Source of the DNA: Erodium maritimum
Lineage: Eukaryota > Streptophyta > Magnoliopsida > Geraniales > Geraniaceae
Direction: 5' to 3'
Assembly: GCA_963921825.1 (NCBI GenBank)
Contig: OY997595.1
Span: 67,363,879-67,427,878 of the forward strand
DNA length: 64,000 bases
Shown here in pieces: positions 43,192 through 55,060 of this stretch; position 1 is the stretch's first letter, and each line of letters starts with the position of its first letter. The notes under the pieces were generated by a model, which did no database searches, was not told the DNA's origin, and saw only the letters and a list, made by a program, of their open reading frames with translations. Made by a program: the position numbers and the translations under genes.

Positions 43192-44640
43192 TCAATGATG
43201 ACATCCAGTTATCCCTATTCTCTCGACATGTTCGATAAATGTCTTAGGGGCCAATCCTTTCGTTAACGGATCTGCAACCATAAGCTTTGTGCTAATGTGC
43301 TCAATTGACACTCTTTGTTTCTGAACTTCTTCTTTAACGACAAGGTATTTCAATTCCATATGTTTAGCACCTTTCGAATACTTGTTGTTCTTAGAAAAGA
43401 AGACTGATGCGGGGTTATCACAATAAATTTTCAGCGGCTTGGCAATACTATCGACAATTCCAAGTCCTGAAATAAAGTTCTGCAACCATAATCCATGAAC
43501 TGTAGCCTCAAAGCATTCTACAAACTCAGCCTCCATAGTCGATGCATCAATGACAGACTGCTTCGCACTCTTCCATGAAATTTCTCCTTCAACTAAGAGG
43601 AACAAATAACCAAAAGTGGATTTTCTAGAATCCACGCATCCGGCAAAGTTTGAATCTGAATATCAAATCACCTCGAGATGATCGGACCTCTTATAAGTGA
43701 GCATGTGATCCTTCGTTCCTTGCAAATACCTCAATACTTTCTTTGCAGCCTTTCAATGATCCATTCTTGGATTACTTTGATACCTGCCCAGCATTCCGAC
43801 AGCAAAACTGATGTCTGGTCTGGTACAAGTCTGTGCATATATCAAGCTTCCAACAACAGATGCATATGGAATGGGTTCCATTTGGGTTCGTTCCAATTCA
43901 TTCTTTGGACATTGATTGAGACTAAATTTATCTCCTTTCTGAATTCGAACTCCACTTACAGAGCATTTGTCCATCCTAAACCTCTCGAGAACTTTGTTGA
44001 TGTATGCTTTCTGAGACAATCCCAACCATCCTTGTGATCTATCACGAATGGTCTCTATTCCGATCACATAGGATGCCTCACCCACATCTTTCATCTCAAA
44101 GTTATTAGAGAGAAATTCTTTGGTTTGATGTAATAAACCAAGATCAATTGTTGCAAGCAAGATATCATCAACATACAAGACTAAAATTATAAACTTGCTC
44201 CCACTGACCTTAATAAATATGCATTGATCAACGATGTTTTCGTTAAATCCAAAGGACGAGAAGCTTGTTTAAGTCCGTATATTGACTTCTTCAGTTTACA
44301 CACCATATGTTCTTTTCCTTCAACCACAAAGCCTTCAGGTTGATCCATAAAAACTTCTTCGTCTAAGTTCCCATTTAAAAAGGCAGTTTTCACATCCATT
44401 TGATGGAGCTCAAAATCATAATGAGCTACCATTGCCATAACAATCCCTAAGGAGTCCTTTTTAGAGACATGTGAAAATGTCTCAGTATAATCAACACCAA
44501 CTTTACGAGTAAATCCCTTGGCAACAAGTCTGGCCTTGTGTCTTTCAATATTGCCATTTGAGTCGTGCTTGGTCTTGAAGACCCATTTACACCCAACTCT
44601 TTTACAATCTACGGGAAATTCAACAAGTTCTCAAACTTGG
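43192..44640 (-). pseudogene. Copia reverse transcriptase and RNase H, broken
   Basis: - strand frames 44438-44187, 44178-43753 and 43635-43192 together cover RVT_2 and RNase H. Motifs: HQMDVKTAFLNGNL (first catalytic Asp), KSIYGLKQASR, VLYVDDILLA (catalytic YVDD), TRPDISFAVGML, then SDSNFAGCVDSRKST, ISWKSAKQSV and ASTMEAEFV of RNase H, ending near the HHIREH-type region and the C-terminus ITGCHH. A deletion/frameshift lies just after QASR near 44240, and in-frame stops lie near 43755 and 43665. Confidence 0.9.
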
Positions 44641-46043
44641 CTACAATCCATTGATTTCAACTCTTCTTGCATGGCATCTAGCCATTTAATAGAACTCTCA
44701 CTTTCCATGGCTTGTGAAAACGAAACTGGATCATTTTCGATTCCCAAGTCAGATTCTGGCTCTTGTAGGTAAACCATAAAGTCATTAGAAATTGCAGACG
44801 TTCGTTCTCTTCCAGATCTTTTTAATGCAGCTGCTGGTGGTTCACCTAATGTAGATTCATTTATTTCAACTTCATCATGTGGTGCTTGGTCATTATTTTG
44901 TTGTTCTTGTAGGCCAATATCATGGTTGACATGCACAGGAACAACAACTTGAAAAGAAGGTGGAGGCAAGGGAACTTGCACTCTAACTTCTTGAATTTCC
45001 ACTTTACGTGGTACCAAGCTCCCACTAACTTCACCATTCTCAATGAACCTAGCATTTCCAGTTTCAACGATTCTTGTACTACGGTTAGGACAATAAAATC
45101 TATACCTTTTAGATTTCTCTGGATAACAAATGAAAAAACCACTGATTGTTCTTAAGTCCGGTTTCTTTTCATGTGGATTATATATTCTCACTTCCGCTGG
45201 GCAACCCCAAACATGCAGGGGCCTTAAACTAGGTTTCCTTCCTGTCCACAGTTCAAAAGGTGTCTTAGGAACTGCCTTACTAGGAACCCTGTTTAACAAA
45301 TACGCAGTGGTCTTTAATGCATGCATCAACAATGATTCAGGTACAGAAGAGTTACTCATCATACTCCTAACCATGTCCATTAGAGTACGATTACGCCTTT
45401 CTGCAACACCATTTTGTTGCGGAGTTCCTGGCATAGTGTATTGAGCACATATACCACGATTTTCTAAGAACTTAGCAAATGGACCACGACACTGTCCACT
45501 TTCATTATATTTTCCATAATATTCACCACCTCTATCAGATCTGACATTTTTCACCTTTCTATCTATTTGTCTTTCAACTTCATTGATAAACACCTCAAGG
45601 GTATTTACCGATTGAGATTTTTCATGCAACAAGTAAATATACCCATAACGTGAAAAATCATCAATAAAGGTGATGAAATATTTTTCTCCACTAAAAGATG
45701 GAACATCAAAAGGCTCACAAATGTCAGTGTGTATAATCTCAAGGAGTTGTGAGCTTCTTGTGACTGTTTTCTTAAGTATGTGTTTTGTGTGCTTTCCCTT
45801 AATACACTCAACACAAATTCTAAGATCAGTAAAATCCAGATCATGTAGGATTTCATTCTTTACCAATCTTTCGATTCTTTCTTTGGATATATGACCCAAA
45901 CATTTATGCCACAAGTATGCAGATGATTCATCAGATAAACCACGTTTAGTGCCAACATTATGATGCAAGGTCAAAAAGGTTTCAGCAAAAAGATTGTCAA
46001 GTTTTAGTTGGTACAAACACTCACGAAGGATACCAGAACCCAA
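44631..46043 (-). pseudogene. Copia integrase (intact-frame segment)
   Basis: A 470-codon open stretch. The N-terminal GAG_pre-integrase zinc-binding part reads WHKCLGHIS...CVECIKGKH (HHCC). The DDE core has IHTDICEPF, FIDDFSRYGY, VRSDRGGEY and GTPQQNGVAERRNRT, so the Asp/Asp/Glu triad is visible. The C-terminal part includes the GKGY-like variable tail and an acidic linker towards RT. It is the best-preserved segment of the element. Confidence 0.93.
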
Positions 46044-47254
46044 AAGATCATCTTGTTTAAAAAGACTAAATCATTTATTTCCAAAGTTAAAGGAATATCC
46101 GGCTTCATCAAGTGTAGATAAGGAAATCAAATTACGAGAAATAGAAGGAACATAAAGGGTCTGAAAAAGGTCCAAATGACAGCCAGTATCCAAAACTAAA
46201 TGATAAGTCCCAACGGCTTCAACGAGTGCTTTAACTCGGTTTCCCATGTAGAGGAATCTCTCATTTTGGTTTGTGGTTCGGGTCATAAGAAATCCCTGCA
46301 TCGTATTAGAAACATGAGTGGTAGCACCAGAATCAATCCACCAAGTATTATAAGGAACTTCAGCTAAATTTGATTCGAAACATACTGAAGCATAATGCTT
46401 ACCCTTTCTTTCGAACCATGCCTTACGCTTCAGGAAATCTTTCTGATAGTGTCCAGGCTTTCTACAAAAGCGACACGTATCGTTGCTTGGTCCCTTCTTA
46501 TGGATTTAGACAGATGACTGATTGACCTTTGATAGTCCTTGCTTGCCATTTCCATTATTCTTCCATTGTTTCTTTCCAGCTCCTTTATGACCAATGAGAT
46601 TAGCTGAATGATTTCCCATTTTCTTAAGCCTTACTTCCTCTTGAATGAGCATGCTTTGTAATTCATGCACATTCCATTTATCCTTAAGAGTATTATAATG
46701 TACATGAAATGTACCATACTAAGGAGGGAAGGAATTAAGGATGAACGTTACTAGGAAATTTTCATTCACTTCCATTCCCATGGTCTTCATTCTTGCTGCA
46801 ATATTTGTCATTTCGACGACATGCTCATGAATGGTACGAGAACCATCAAATTTCATAGTGGTTAACGTACCCATTGGTCCCTAGCTAGTGACTTATCAGC
46901 CGACTCAGACTGGGAGCTACTTTCCACAAGTTTCATAAATTCCCTTGCATCTTCAATTTTCTTAAGTGTGGACTTGATGTTTTTCACGGTCATTCGCATA
47001 AACATTAGGCTCAGTCTGTTAGATCTTTCCCAGGCTTCATGAATAGATCTTTGCTCAGAACTGCTAGTATTCGTAAGAGCAGTAGGTTTATCACTTACGA
47101 GCGCAAGATCAAGATTCAGAACACCAAGGTGAAACTGAATTTGTTCATGCCATTCAGAGAAATTGAGCCCATTAAACTTAACAACAGACAAAGCATGCGA
47201 ATTCAGGGAAACGAGAACAAACGCTGCAAAAATACGTAATACATGCTCAAACAT
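46044..47254 (-). pseudogene. Copia gag and protease, broken
   Basis: Gag starts near 47254 (VVKFNGLNFSEWHEQIQFHL, a UBN2-type gag). A zinc knuckle CRFCRKPGHYQKDF lies near 46480-46440. The protease DSGATTHV is near 46340-46317, and MQGFLMTR...YVPSISRNLISL continues to about 46071. In-frame stops occur near 46720 and 46505, and the frame is interrupted before integrase at about 46070. Confidence 0.88.
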
Positions 47255-48010
47255 TAATGGTTTGAGTAAAACTTAATCTATAACATAGATTCAGAATCAT
47301 CACAAAATCAAACAATAATGAATTATATTGAAGTCCACCTTTGGGTGTAACACCAATATACGATAAAGTAACAAACTTAAGTGATTTTCAAAATATTTCA
47401 GTAATTGGCAACTGACCCACTACAACTAAGCACATTTTCAATCTTTGGATATACTAAACATGCCTAGTAGAGCACATCAGTTTGTCATGATAATGTTCAC
47501 AAATTATAAAATAGAATGATTAGCATTTGGGCAATACAAAATACATTATAATTATGAACTTCAAATTACGCATGGTAAACTTAAAAAAATATCATAACGT
47601 CATTCAATTAGCAAGCATCACATAAACATGAGTAATTTGAAATCGCTTGGTGTCTACGGGTCTTTCTAATTTGGCCACTTTGGTGACTAACAAATCAATA
47701 CATAATGCAGACATCGAAATAAAACATCAAACTCATCATCAAATAATATCATCATATTTGACAGTCTAACGGTCTTTCTTCTTTGGTCACTTTGGTGACT
47801 AACAAATAATCCGTAATATAGACAATTAAATGAGCAGTTAAATTTGATATCTATATAACATAATAATTTGGCCACTTTGATGATTAATAAATTAATCTTA
47901 ATTAGATATCAAATACATAATAAATAATTAACCTTTATTTTGAAAACTTTAAAAAAAATCTAGATTCCCACAAACTTTAGAGGTCTAGATTATAATTTTA
48001 AACAGTTAAA
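47255..48010 (-). other. Copia leader region left of the nested transposon
   Basis: AT-rich, non-coding part between gag and the primer-binding site. A phrase (ttggccactttggtgactaacaaat) recurs near 47670, 47790 and 47870, a degenerate direct repeat with a period of about 100 bp. Confidence 0.5.
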
Positions 48011-48288
48011 TAAGAGCATTCACAATGGTTAGACACTGCGCAGTGTCAAGGAGCAGTGTCAGGGAGTGCTTTTTGGCTTCCTGACACTGCTCCTCCAATA
48101 GCAGTGTCCGGAGCAGTGTATACACAGTTTCAGAAAATTAAAAAAGCACCAACATTTAAAAACTACTTTTATTTCAAACCACAAACACATTACATAATAT
48201 TTTAAACGCTAGTGCATATTTAGATAATTTAAAACACAATTATTAAAATAAGATTAAACTAATTCCTTATGGTACTATAATGTAAACG

Positions 48289-48657
48289 TCACCTCGCATC
48301 GTCTTTGAGCATCTCCCACACAAGACGTTTAGTCTACTGCCCGTGTCGGCCTTCATAATCAGCAACGGTCGCGGCATATATTTCGTCATCCGTTTCCCCT
48401 TTCCTAGGCTCGGCCAATTTGTCCCGGTAGATTTTATCAAACAACTTGCACTTCTTGCTCATCTTCTGGAAGTGGTCCTAGACTTGCTTCTCCGTTCGTT
48501 GTGGCCACGTATCGTTCCCGGTTTCAACGTAAGCAATGTACAGTACACGCCAATACTGGCCCCCGTGCTCGTAATGGGTGAGCCAATTCACCACCAAATG
48601 CATTTCCTCCTCTGCGGACCAAAGAGGCCCGGTTGCCCAGTTAGATGGACCCGACAT
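48289..48657 (-). pseudogene. Second Myb/SANT-like ORF of the PIF-type element
   Basis: ATG at 48657-48655; the frame is free of frameshifts for 122 codons to a TGA at 48291-48289, but TAG stops interrupt it at 48480-48478 and 48336-48334. The N-terminus has the spaced tryptophans of a trihelix/SANT domain (W7, W13, W25, W36) in GPLWSAEEEMHLVVNWLTHY and GGQYWRVLY. Such proteins in PIF/Harbinger elements are thought to bind the element's ends or to bring transposase to the nucleus. It resembles the first ORF's domain only in layout, so it is not a simple duplicate. Confidence 0.7.
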
Positions 48658-48908
48658 ATCGACTTGAGAGAAAATGAGAGAGTTTGTGAGAGAGAGAGTT
48701 TGAGAGGTGTGAGAAAATGAGGGAGTGGTGATGGGTATTTATAGGAGGGGGAGGGGTCGGCGCGGCGGCCACGACCCTAGGGTTACTATTTGAAATAGTA
48801 ACCCTAGCACGCTCACCGAGAATCCGATATTTTAAAAATAAAAATAAATAAAACACAGTACATAAGAAAACAACTAGATTAAAAACTAAAAATAAATTGA
48901 AGTCTTGA

Positions 48909-50006
48909 CTAACCAAAGAACTCCAAACGCTTCCCGAGGCTTTGAAGGAGAGAGGCACGATCAGCCTTTTCATCCGCGCTCATGTTGGTGGTGTCTTGGC
49001 GAAGAACTTCGTTCAAGGTGTACATGACCTTCTTCTACATCATCCTTCTGTTGTCTAACAATGTCTGTTTCCAATGGACAAGAGAGTCGAGGAACTGCAT
49101 TTGCTCGGGAGGTAGCCCAGACGCCGGTTGGGAGGATTGGCCTTTGCCTCAAGCCTTGGCCTTGGTTCTCTTCTGCCCGATCAGACGCTCCTCGGTGGAA
49201 AACGAGTTCAACTCATGGTCGAACCCGTCTCCAAAAGTGCGAGAATCGTTCATCCTTGGCCGATTGCTTCCTTCACTTTTGGCGTCGAGGTTGAGGTCGA
49301 GGTCGAGGTCGGGGATGTCACATTCTGGAACCGTTTTGGTCGAAAACTTCGGTTTCCCCCTCACGATGAGCCACATATGCTTGAATTTGAACACGTGCTT
49401 TTCCTCCTTCAAGTACGCCTCTTCAGCGGCTGCCAGGACGTCAACCTCGTTCCTCTCACTTGTCACTGTGTTCTCAATGCTGGTGTACTTCTCCTAGAAC
49501 TTGGTGATGAAGCATTTAACCTTATGCCAATGGTCCTTGCAAGTAATCCACGCCCGAGGTGGGTCCTCTGCCGGTCTAACCGCCTCGTACTCGGCATGTA
49601 CCTTTTGCCAGTACTGGTCATTCTTCTGGTTCTTCCCGTTAATGGGGTCGAGCGAATTGTTCAGCCACACACGTGCCAATCTTTCCTCCTCCCCGCTAGT
49701 CCACTTCGACCGCGGAGGTGCTCTCGGGCCCGATGAAGATGCAGCCGTCTTCCCCTTTCTCCTCCTCGATTGCGTCGGAGCAGATTGACAAGGTTGAGTG
49801 GCCGGAACGAATTGGGAAGGTTGCACTTGCGACTCTTGCCATTGGGTGGGCGGGGTGTATGGAGGAAGCGGCGTTGAGTAACCCGATTGAAGGAGTTGGG
49901 AATACGACGAGTAATTGGCCATGAAGTCATCTAAAGTGTGTTGAGAATCGGCGTCTTCGTCATTCAAGGACTCTGCAAGGGATTGGAGGGATCGATTCTC
50001 GTCCAT
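48909..50006 (-). pseudogene. PIF/Harbinger ORF1: Myb/SANT-like protein, 3 in-frame stops
   Basis: ATG at 50006-50004; one frame of 366 codons to TAG at 48911-48909, with premature stops at 49496-49494 (TAG), 49151-49149 (TGA) and 49037-49035 (TAG) and no frameshift. An N-terminal Ser/Gln/Pro-rich region is followed by a basic patch (QSRRRKGKT) and the SANT-like domain SKWTSGEEERLARVWLNNS ... QYWQKVHAEY ... CKDHWHKVKC. The C-terminal part is the NAM-associated-type helical region seen in plant 'GST T3-like' transposon proteins (for example VLAAAEEAYLKEE), followed by a helical end. The role is DNA binding for transposition, inferred from the family. Confidence 0.8.
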
Positions 50007-50796
50007 TGCGAGTGTAGGAAAAAAAATTGGAGAGAATTTGATGAGGAATGGAGGAATGAAAGCTTGAAACAAGTGAAGAGAGGGTGAAATTTGATTTGGG
50101 TTGGATTTGTATTTATACACAAATTTAGGGTTGTATTGGAGTTGGCGTCGCCACGTGTCGGGTCGTGACTGGTCAACTGACTAGCCGTTGGCGTCTGGCA
50201 CGACAAGACGAGTCGTTGCTGGAACCAACCACGACCCGCTGACACGACCCCCTGACACGATAGCGTCGTGTCTACGCCTGACACGACCTCCAGCAACGAC
50301 CCGTTGGAGATGCTCTAAGTATTAAAATAAAACACATGACTCAAACAAAAATAATTACTGTTCCATCTTTTAAAACTTAACTACTGTGCAAGCTTTTAAG
50401 ACTTACACAGTACATGTTTCAAATTTTATTTTTTTAAAACAATTTTGAAAAGGAAAAAAGGCATTATAATCGGCCATCCACACATGTATATATCACCACC
50501 ATATATTATGCTCAATAAACCAATCATATGATTGGACATATATGCAAATAGAGAACAAAACATACAGATTAGGGTAATTCTCTAAACGTGTATTTACGGT
50601 ACTTAGTGCAAATTTATTGATCAACGCACTAAAACCATCATTAATAAAACATAATATTATACATAGATCCGTACACAGAAGGTAGAAAGAACCGAATCGA
50701 ATATACATGTACGTGCACAAACATGGTGGGATGATAGAAGATAAACAAAATTAAATCGGAAAATCATATATTCGAAAACCAGGCTCTGATACCACA

Positions 50797-51142
50797 TGTT
50801 AGTTTTTACTTAATCATAATAACCTAGATCTTTGAATCACATGATTTTCACAAACGTAATTGATCAGAAAACATACCTTGATCCATTAGAGCAGCAGAAA
50901 AAGAACTTGATTGACGGATTCGATTTCTCCCTCTTAACCCTCTTTAGGCGGCTTGATTAGCTTTCAGAGATGGTGTAGAAAACTATCTTAATAGGTAGAG
51001 AGAGGACCAAACCTAAGGGTTTATCCTTATATACCCACCATCAGGGTTATAATAGGTATTACGTAATTAACCAATATTAATTACCCTAATTCAAACCAGC
51101 ACTTGGGCCATTTGATGGGCTTGGACGTAGTTAAGTCCAACA
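50797..51142 (-). repeat. Copia 5' LTR with adjacent primer-binding site
   Basis: 346 bp, partner of 42466-42811. As the 5' LTR of a - strand element it carries the promoter; no TATA box is certain. The primer-binding site lies at about 50782-50796. Confidence 0.95.
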
Positions 51143-51870
51143 AGGCACGCCCATGACACCCATATCGGTATTGCTGAAGGACATGGGACTCCACTAGTAC
51201 TTCATACGGACTACAAGAATATAGCTGAAAGCTTGAAATATCTCGGTATGACTTGGCTGGAAGTTGCTTTTTTGGTCAATAAATTATCTCAATTCATGCA
51301 AGCTTCTATTTTAGACCATTGGTGTGCTGTAAAACGTGTCTTGAGATACTTGTCAAGCACATTAGATTGTAGTGTTCGTATTTCATCAACAAGCTTGGTC
51401 GACCTTCATACCTTTTCAGATTCAGATTGGGTAAGGGACAAAGACGACAACATCTATACAACATGTAACCTTCAATACCTACGTTCAACGCTATTTCCTA
51501 GAACTCAAGGAAACAACGCTCAACCGCTCGATAGTCAACTAAGTATGAATATAAAGCTCTCGTTGACATTGCTTCTAAGGTAATGTGACTCATTTTTCTG
51601 AGCCACTCTTCCGAGAAGATTTGAAACGCGAAAAGCTACAATGCACTACACGACCGTACCTTTCAACTTAAGAAGGGATGTTGATCAAGTCAAAAGCATG
51701 ACTAAGTACTCCTTGATTATCTCCTCATCTATTAGTTGTAGAAATTCTCACACCAGCCTTAACAACTCACTTTATTTTTAGTAGTTCTCTGATATAATCA
51801 AGTTATCTCTCTCAATAAAATCACACAAGCTTTACAAAATACATAGACTCTCTTTTTATATTATGAACTT
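51143..51870 (+). mobile_element. Old Ty1/copia element, right part (RT end/RNase H, 3' LTR)
   Basis: Continues the element at 40978-42465 across the nested insertion. The frame reads AFLVNKLSQFMQASILDHW and VKRVLRYLSSTLD, the RT-to-RNase H link of copia, then FSDSDW. A polypurine tract (taagaaggga) precedes an LTR starting TGTTGATCAAG at 51679. The LTR end (tacaaaatacatagactctc, about 51836) matches the 5' LTR end at about 41002-41015. Confidence 0.8.
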
Positions 51871-52370
51871 GTCATTTTATAAATTTATTTAAAAATAATA
51901 ATTTTATTGTTGAAATCTCAGGTTTAAAAATTAGTGAAAAACAAATAAAAGCTATGAAATTTCACATTCCTTAATAAATTCCTTATTTTTGTATGGTGCA
52001 AAAACGAACAAAATCAAAGTATGAAATTCTGGATATTTTTGTTTTTATGTATTATATTTCTAATATAAGTTTTAAATTAAATCGCTATTGATACAAAATA
52101 TAATAATAAAAATATAAGTTTACAAAAAAGAGGACTAAAACTTGTGAAAATAAATATCTGAAGTCTTTTTTACGGTTATCTCTTTTTTGTTTAATAGAAA
52201 TATAAATTTTAAATTCGTTGAATATATTTAAAAAAAAATTGAAACCGAAAATTAAACTCAATTTGACTCAATTGCATGTTTTGTTATTTTTGAGAAAAAC
52301 ATCAGTACATGGATTTTGCAAAAGAAATAGCAACAAATTAAATTATCTCCAACATTTATGAATAATAAAT
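51871..52370. other. AT-rich DNA with worn family A motifs
   Basis: Phrases such as aaaaaagaggactaaaacttg and ttttacggttatc indicate a decayed family A MITE at about 51890-52190. No gene. Confidence 0.4.
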
Positions 52371-52690
52371 TAGCAGTAAAGCGAACGCGCCAACAGAGAA
52401 AGTGAAGGAGGTGTACACCGACGGCTTAACTTGAACTAACTGTGGGCCCGCTGAGCTGGATTTTAGACACGTGTGACAGCTCGTCGGCCTCTCCACGCGG
52501 TAGTTAACTAATGCATCTTCTCCCCTATTGGTCAATCAATCCTACGGCCGAGAATTGAGATGATAAAAGCGACATACCAGAAGCAGCAGCTGTTGTGACG
52601 TACTGGATCGCAGCTGTAATATTTAAATAAATAATAAGCACCAGACAACTAGGTGCAGGGTGCAATTGACTGACTCACTGTCTCTGATTT
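52371..52690. promoter_or_regulatory. Promoter-like island without an attached gene
   Basis: About 300 bp of higher GC between AT-rich flanks, with acacgtgtga (G-box/ABRE-like, about 52471), attggtcaatcaat (inverted CCAAT, about 52527) and tgtgacgtac (bZIP TGACGT core, about 52592). No coding exon follows on either side within several kb. It may be a relic promoter or leader. Motif matches are by eye. Confidence 0.25.
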
Positions 52691-54620
52691 GTTTAAATTT
52701 CATCTATCATTGACCAATTATGAGTCAATGATCAAACAACTATTTTACCACCAAATTTTGATTTTGATTTGTGTTTTGTTGGACATAAATGGACAAGTGA
52801 GAATTATATGTACATATTTTTTTAAAAAAATTACTTGATTTTGAATATTTAACAGTATTCTAAAAATTGGGTCTGGACGGAGATTAATTAACGTTTAGAC
52901 GGATGTTTTTGAAACACCAACTTGATCTTAACAAGTCGGACGACTCTACGAAAATTTGAAAGACGAGGATTAATCGATCCTTAGGCAGAAATTTTTACAA
53001 TACTGATATTTATACATGAAAAAACGATGAATATAAAAAATATTTCGAGATGATATTTGTTTTTACAAATTGCAGTCTTATTTGATAATAGTATAAACAT
53101 GTTTTGTGCTTATCTTTTGTTGATGTTCTGTGTGTAAGTTTGTTTCAATTTTTTTAAAAAAATTTAAAAATAATAAGCATAAAAAATAAAATGTTTTCAT
53201 CTTTTTAATTTCCTTTTTGTTTTTTGATACAGAGAGGAAACTTCTTTCAAAATTTGTAAAATTTTCAGTTTAATATAAATTTATAAAATACAACGCAAAG
53301 AAAATTTCATACCCTTTTATGAATTTATCAAATATGAGGACTATAACTTGCCGAAAATAAATACCTTAATATACTAGTTTTATGAAATTATCCAAAATTT
53401 ATCAAAACATGATAAACGGTTCTTTAGTTGACATAAATTTATATTGGTACAAAATCTCCACATGTAAAATTTAAAATTTTACTTGTGATTATGAGTTTGG
53501 TATGAAAATATGAATGTATGTGAGTGAAGTAAACACTTTATATTTTACTATATTTTTTTTTTGATAAACAAAGTTTTTTTCATACAATATAGAAGTAAAT
53601 ACAAAGTTAGAAGAGGTTAAGAAGCTCAAATAAGAGTGAAGTAAACACATGATTAGGAATATAAACTTGATTCCATGTATAAATTCGATCAGTTTCATAA
53701 TAAACACGATTTTATAATAATTGAACAATTCCACGAGTATTTATTAACGATACAAATAGAAAGCGTTATTTCTCAAAATTTAGTTGATAGGAAAATAGTT
53801 GAGAAATCTTATCACATGTACTGTTATGTTACCTTAAGAAGTCTAAAGTTGCATTCAATATGAAGTAGCAACCACTCTCAACAAATGTTTATCCAAAGAT
53901 ATGGGTTCACAAGCTTAGGTTTTTGGAGAAACAAAGGTTTCTATTTTTGCAGTTTACATCTAGATCTTTTGATGTTCATAGGTTTTTTCCAACTCTTATC
54001 AAAATAGGCCTCTTATTCCTAGGCAAGAACTTAGGGCCCAAATAATGCAATTGATTGATACATTTTAAAGTACAATTTTTGTTGTTGTAGTAAATCATAG
54101 TCATTTTTATAACACTCTCTTCTTATAACAATTTGTGCAAAATTTTCAAAATGATAATTTTATCCTTTAAAAATGATAATAAAAATGAAAAGATTTCAAA
54201 TTTTCATCACCCTCATTTTCTGAAAATTATGGATTTATTGATAATATCATAAATTTAAAATTTAATAGCTAGAGTCGTTTTTTTGAATTTTTTTTACACA
54301 AAGTACAATAAAAATATAAATTCAAGAGAAAATTAAAAGAAATAATTTTTTTTGAATTTTTGTTTTTTAATTATAATTTCTAAATTTAAAATTAAAAAGT
54401 GTATTTTATCGTCATTTTCAAATAGAGTAACCCAACGTAAGAAAAAAAGTTACAACAAATTTCTAAGATAAATTTAGAACACGTTTCTGCAATAAATTTA
54501 GGACACAATTCTACAAATTCCTCATCATACATATTGTCATCTCATCTCCAATTGGCCCAACCAACCCCTATCTATCTTTGTAAGAATTTTCCATCTAAAG
54601 ATAATTTGAATCCACCAATC
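52691..54620. other. AT-rich intergenic DNA with worn family A MITEs
   Basis: Decayed family A motifs occur at about 53050-53400 and 54080-54480. Near 53552-53580 a T run plus gataaacaaag looks like the reverse-strand tail of a LINE fragment. No gene found. Confidence 0.4.
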
Positions 54621-54639
54621 ACTCTAATATATATTTTTT

Positions 54640-55060
54640 TACTAAAAAGGTGCAATTTCATTAAATAGATTTCAACCGACAAAAAAGTGTATCAGGGAAA
54701 TCCCTGACCACAATAGAAGAGCTATCACATGGTATCGAGGCCCTAAGGCATGTCCACGCATAACTCTATGACAAAAGAACCGACACAAGAGGTTTGTTGG
54801 GGAGTCGTAAAGGCGAACAAAAAGTAAATAACAATGAAATCGGTGTCTGTTGCTCAAGGTATTGCCCAACTGCTACATATTCTGTAAAATGTCACTGTAC
54901 CTGCTGACACCCGCCCAGGGACCCCTCCCAAGGCCAGTCCCTAGAGCACTAACTCCCTTTCATTCCTCCATTCGGGCCTGCTTCTCGGCCCATTCTTGAT
55001 CTTTCCAAGGCTCTTCTATAGAACAAATAAATTCAACGATGGACTCAAGTAAGTTCTTTT
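54640..55060 (-). mobile_element. Possible LINE 3' fragment
   Basis: On the - strand the sequence reads FICSIEEPWKDQEW near 55040-55000, then decays, and ends in ttttagtaaaaaaatatat near 54630, which could be a LINE 3' tail. No duplication was identified. Confidence 0.35.

Larger units (their letters stand above)
48014..50315 (-). mobile_element. PIF/Harbinger-type transposon with two Myb/SANT-like ORFs
   Basis: 2302 bp inserted in the copia leader. TIRs are GAGCATTCACAATGG (left) and GAGCATCTCCAACGG (right, reverse complement), flanked by TAA at 48011-48013 and 50316-50318, the TWA target of PIF/Harbinger. Sub-terminal regions are rich in gacactg/cagtgtc and gacacgac motifs. Both ORFs run on the - strand. 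I see no DDE transposase, so the element presumably relied on another copy for cleavage. Confidence 0.92.
42466..51142 (-). mobile_element. Ty1/copia LTR retrotransposon with perfect 5-bp TSD
   Basis: Two 346-bp LTRs, 42466-42811 and 50797-51142, in direct orientation and about 96% identical by eye (about 14 differences). The target duplication AGGCA lies at 42461-42465 and 51143-51147. On the - strand the primer-binding site TGGTATCAGAGCC follows the right LTR (about 50782-50794), and the polypurine tract AAGTGGGAGAA precedes the left LTR (about 42813-42823). The total is 8677 bp including a nested 2.3-kb DNA transposon; without it about 6.4 kb. Gene order is gag-PR-INT-RT-RNase H, as in copia. 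Frames carry stops and at least one deletion, so the copy is not autonomous now. Confidence 0.95.

Noticed and set aside
49061..49736. + strand frames of 77-202 codons inside the PIF-type element
   Set aside because: Antisense to the Myb/SANT ORF; the - strand frame has the recognisable domain.
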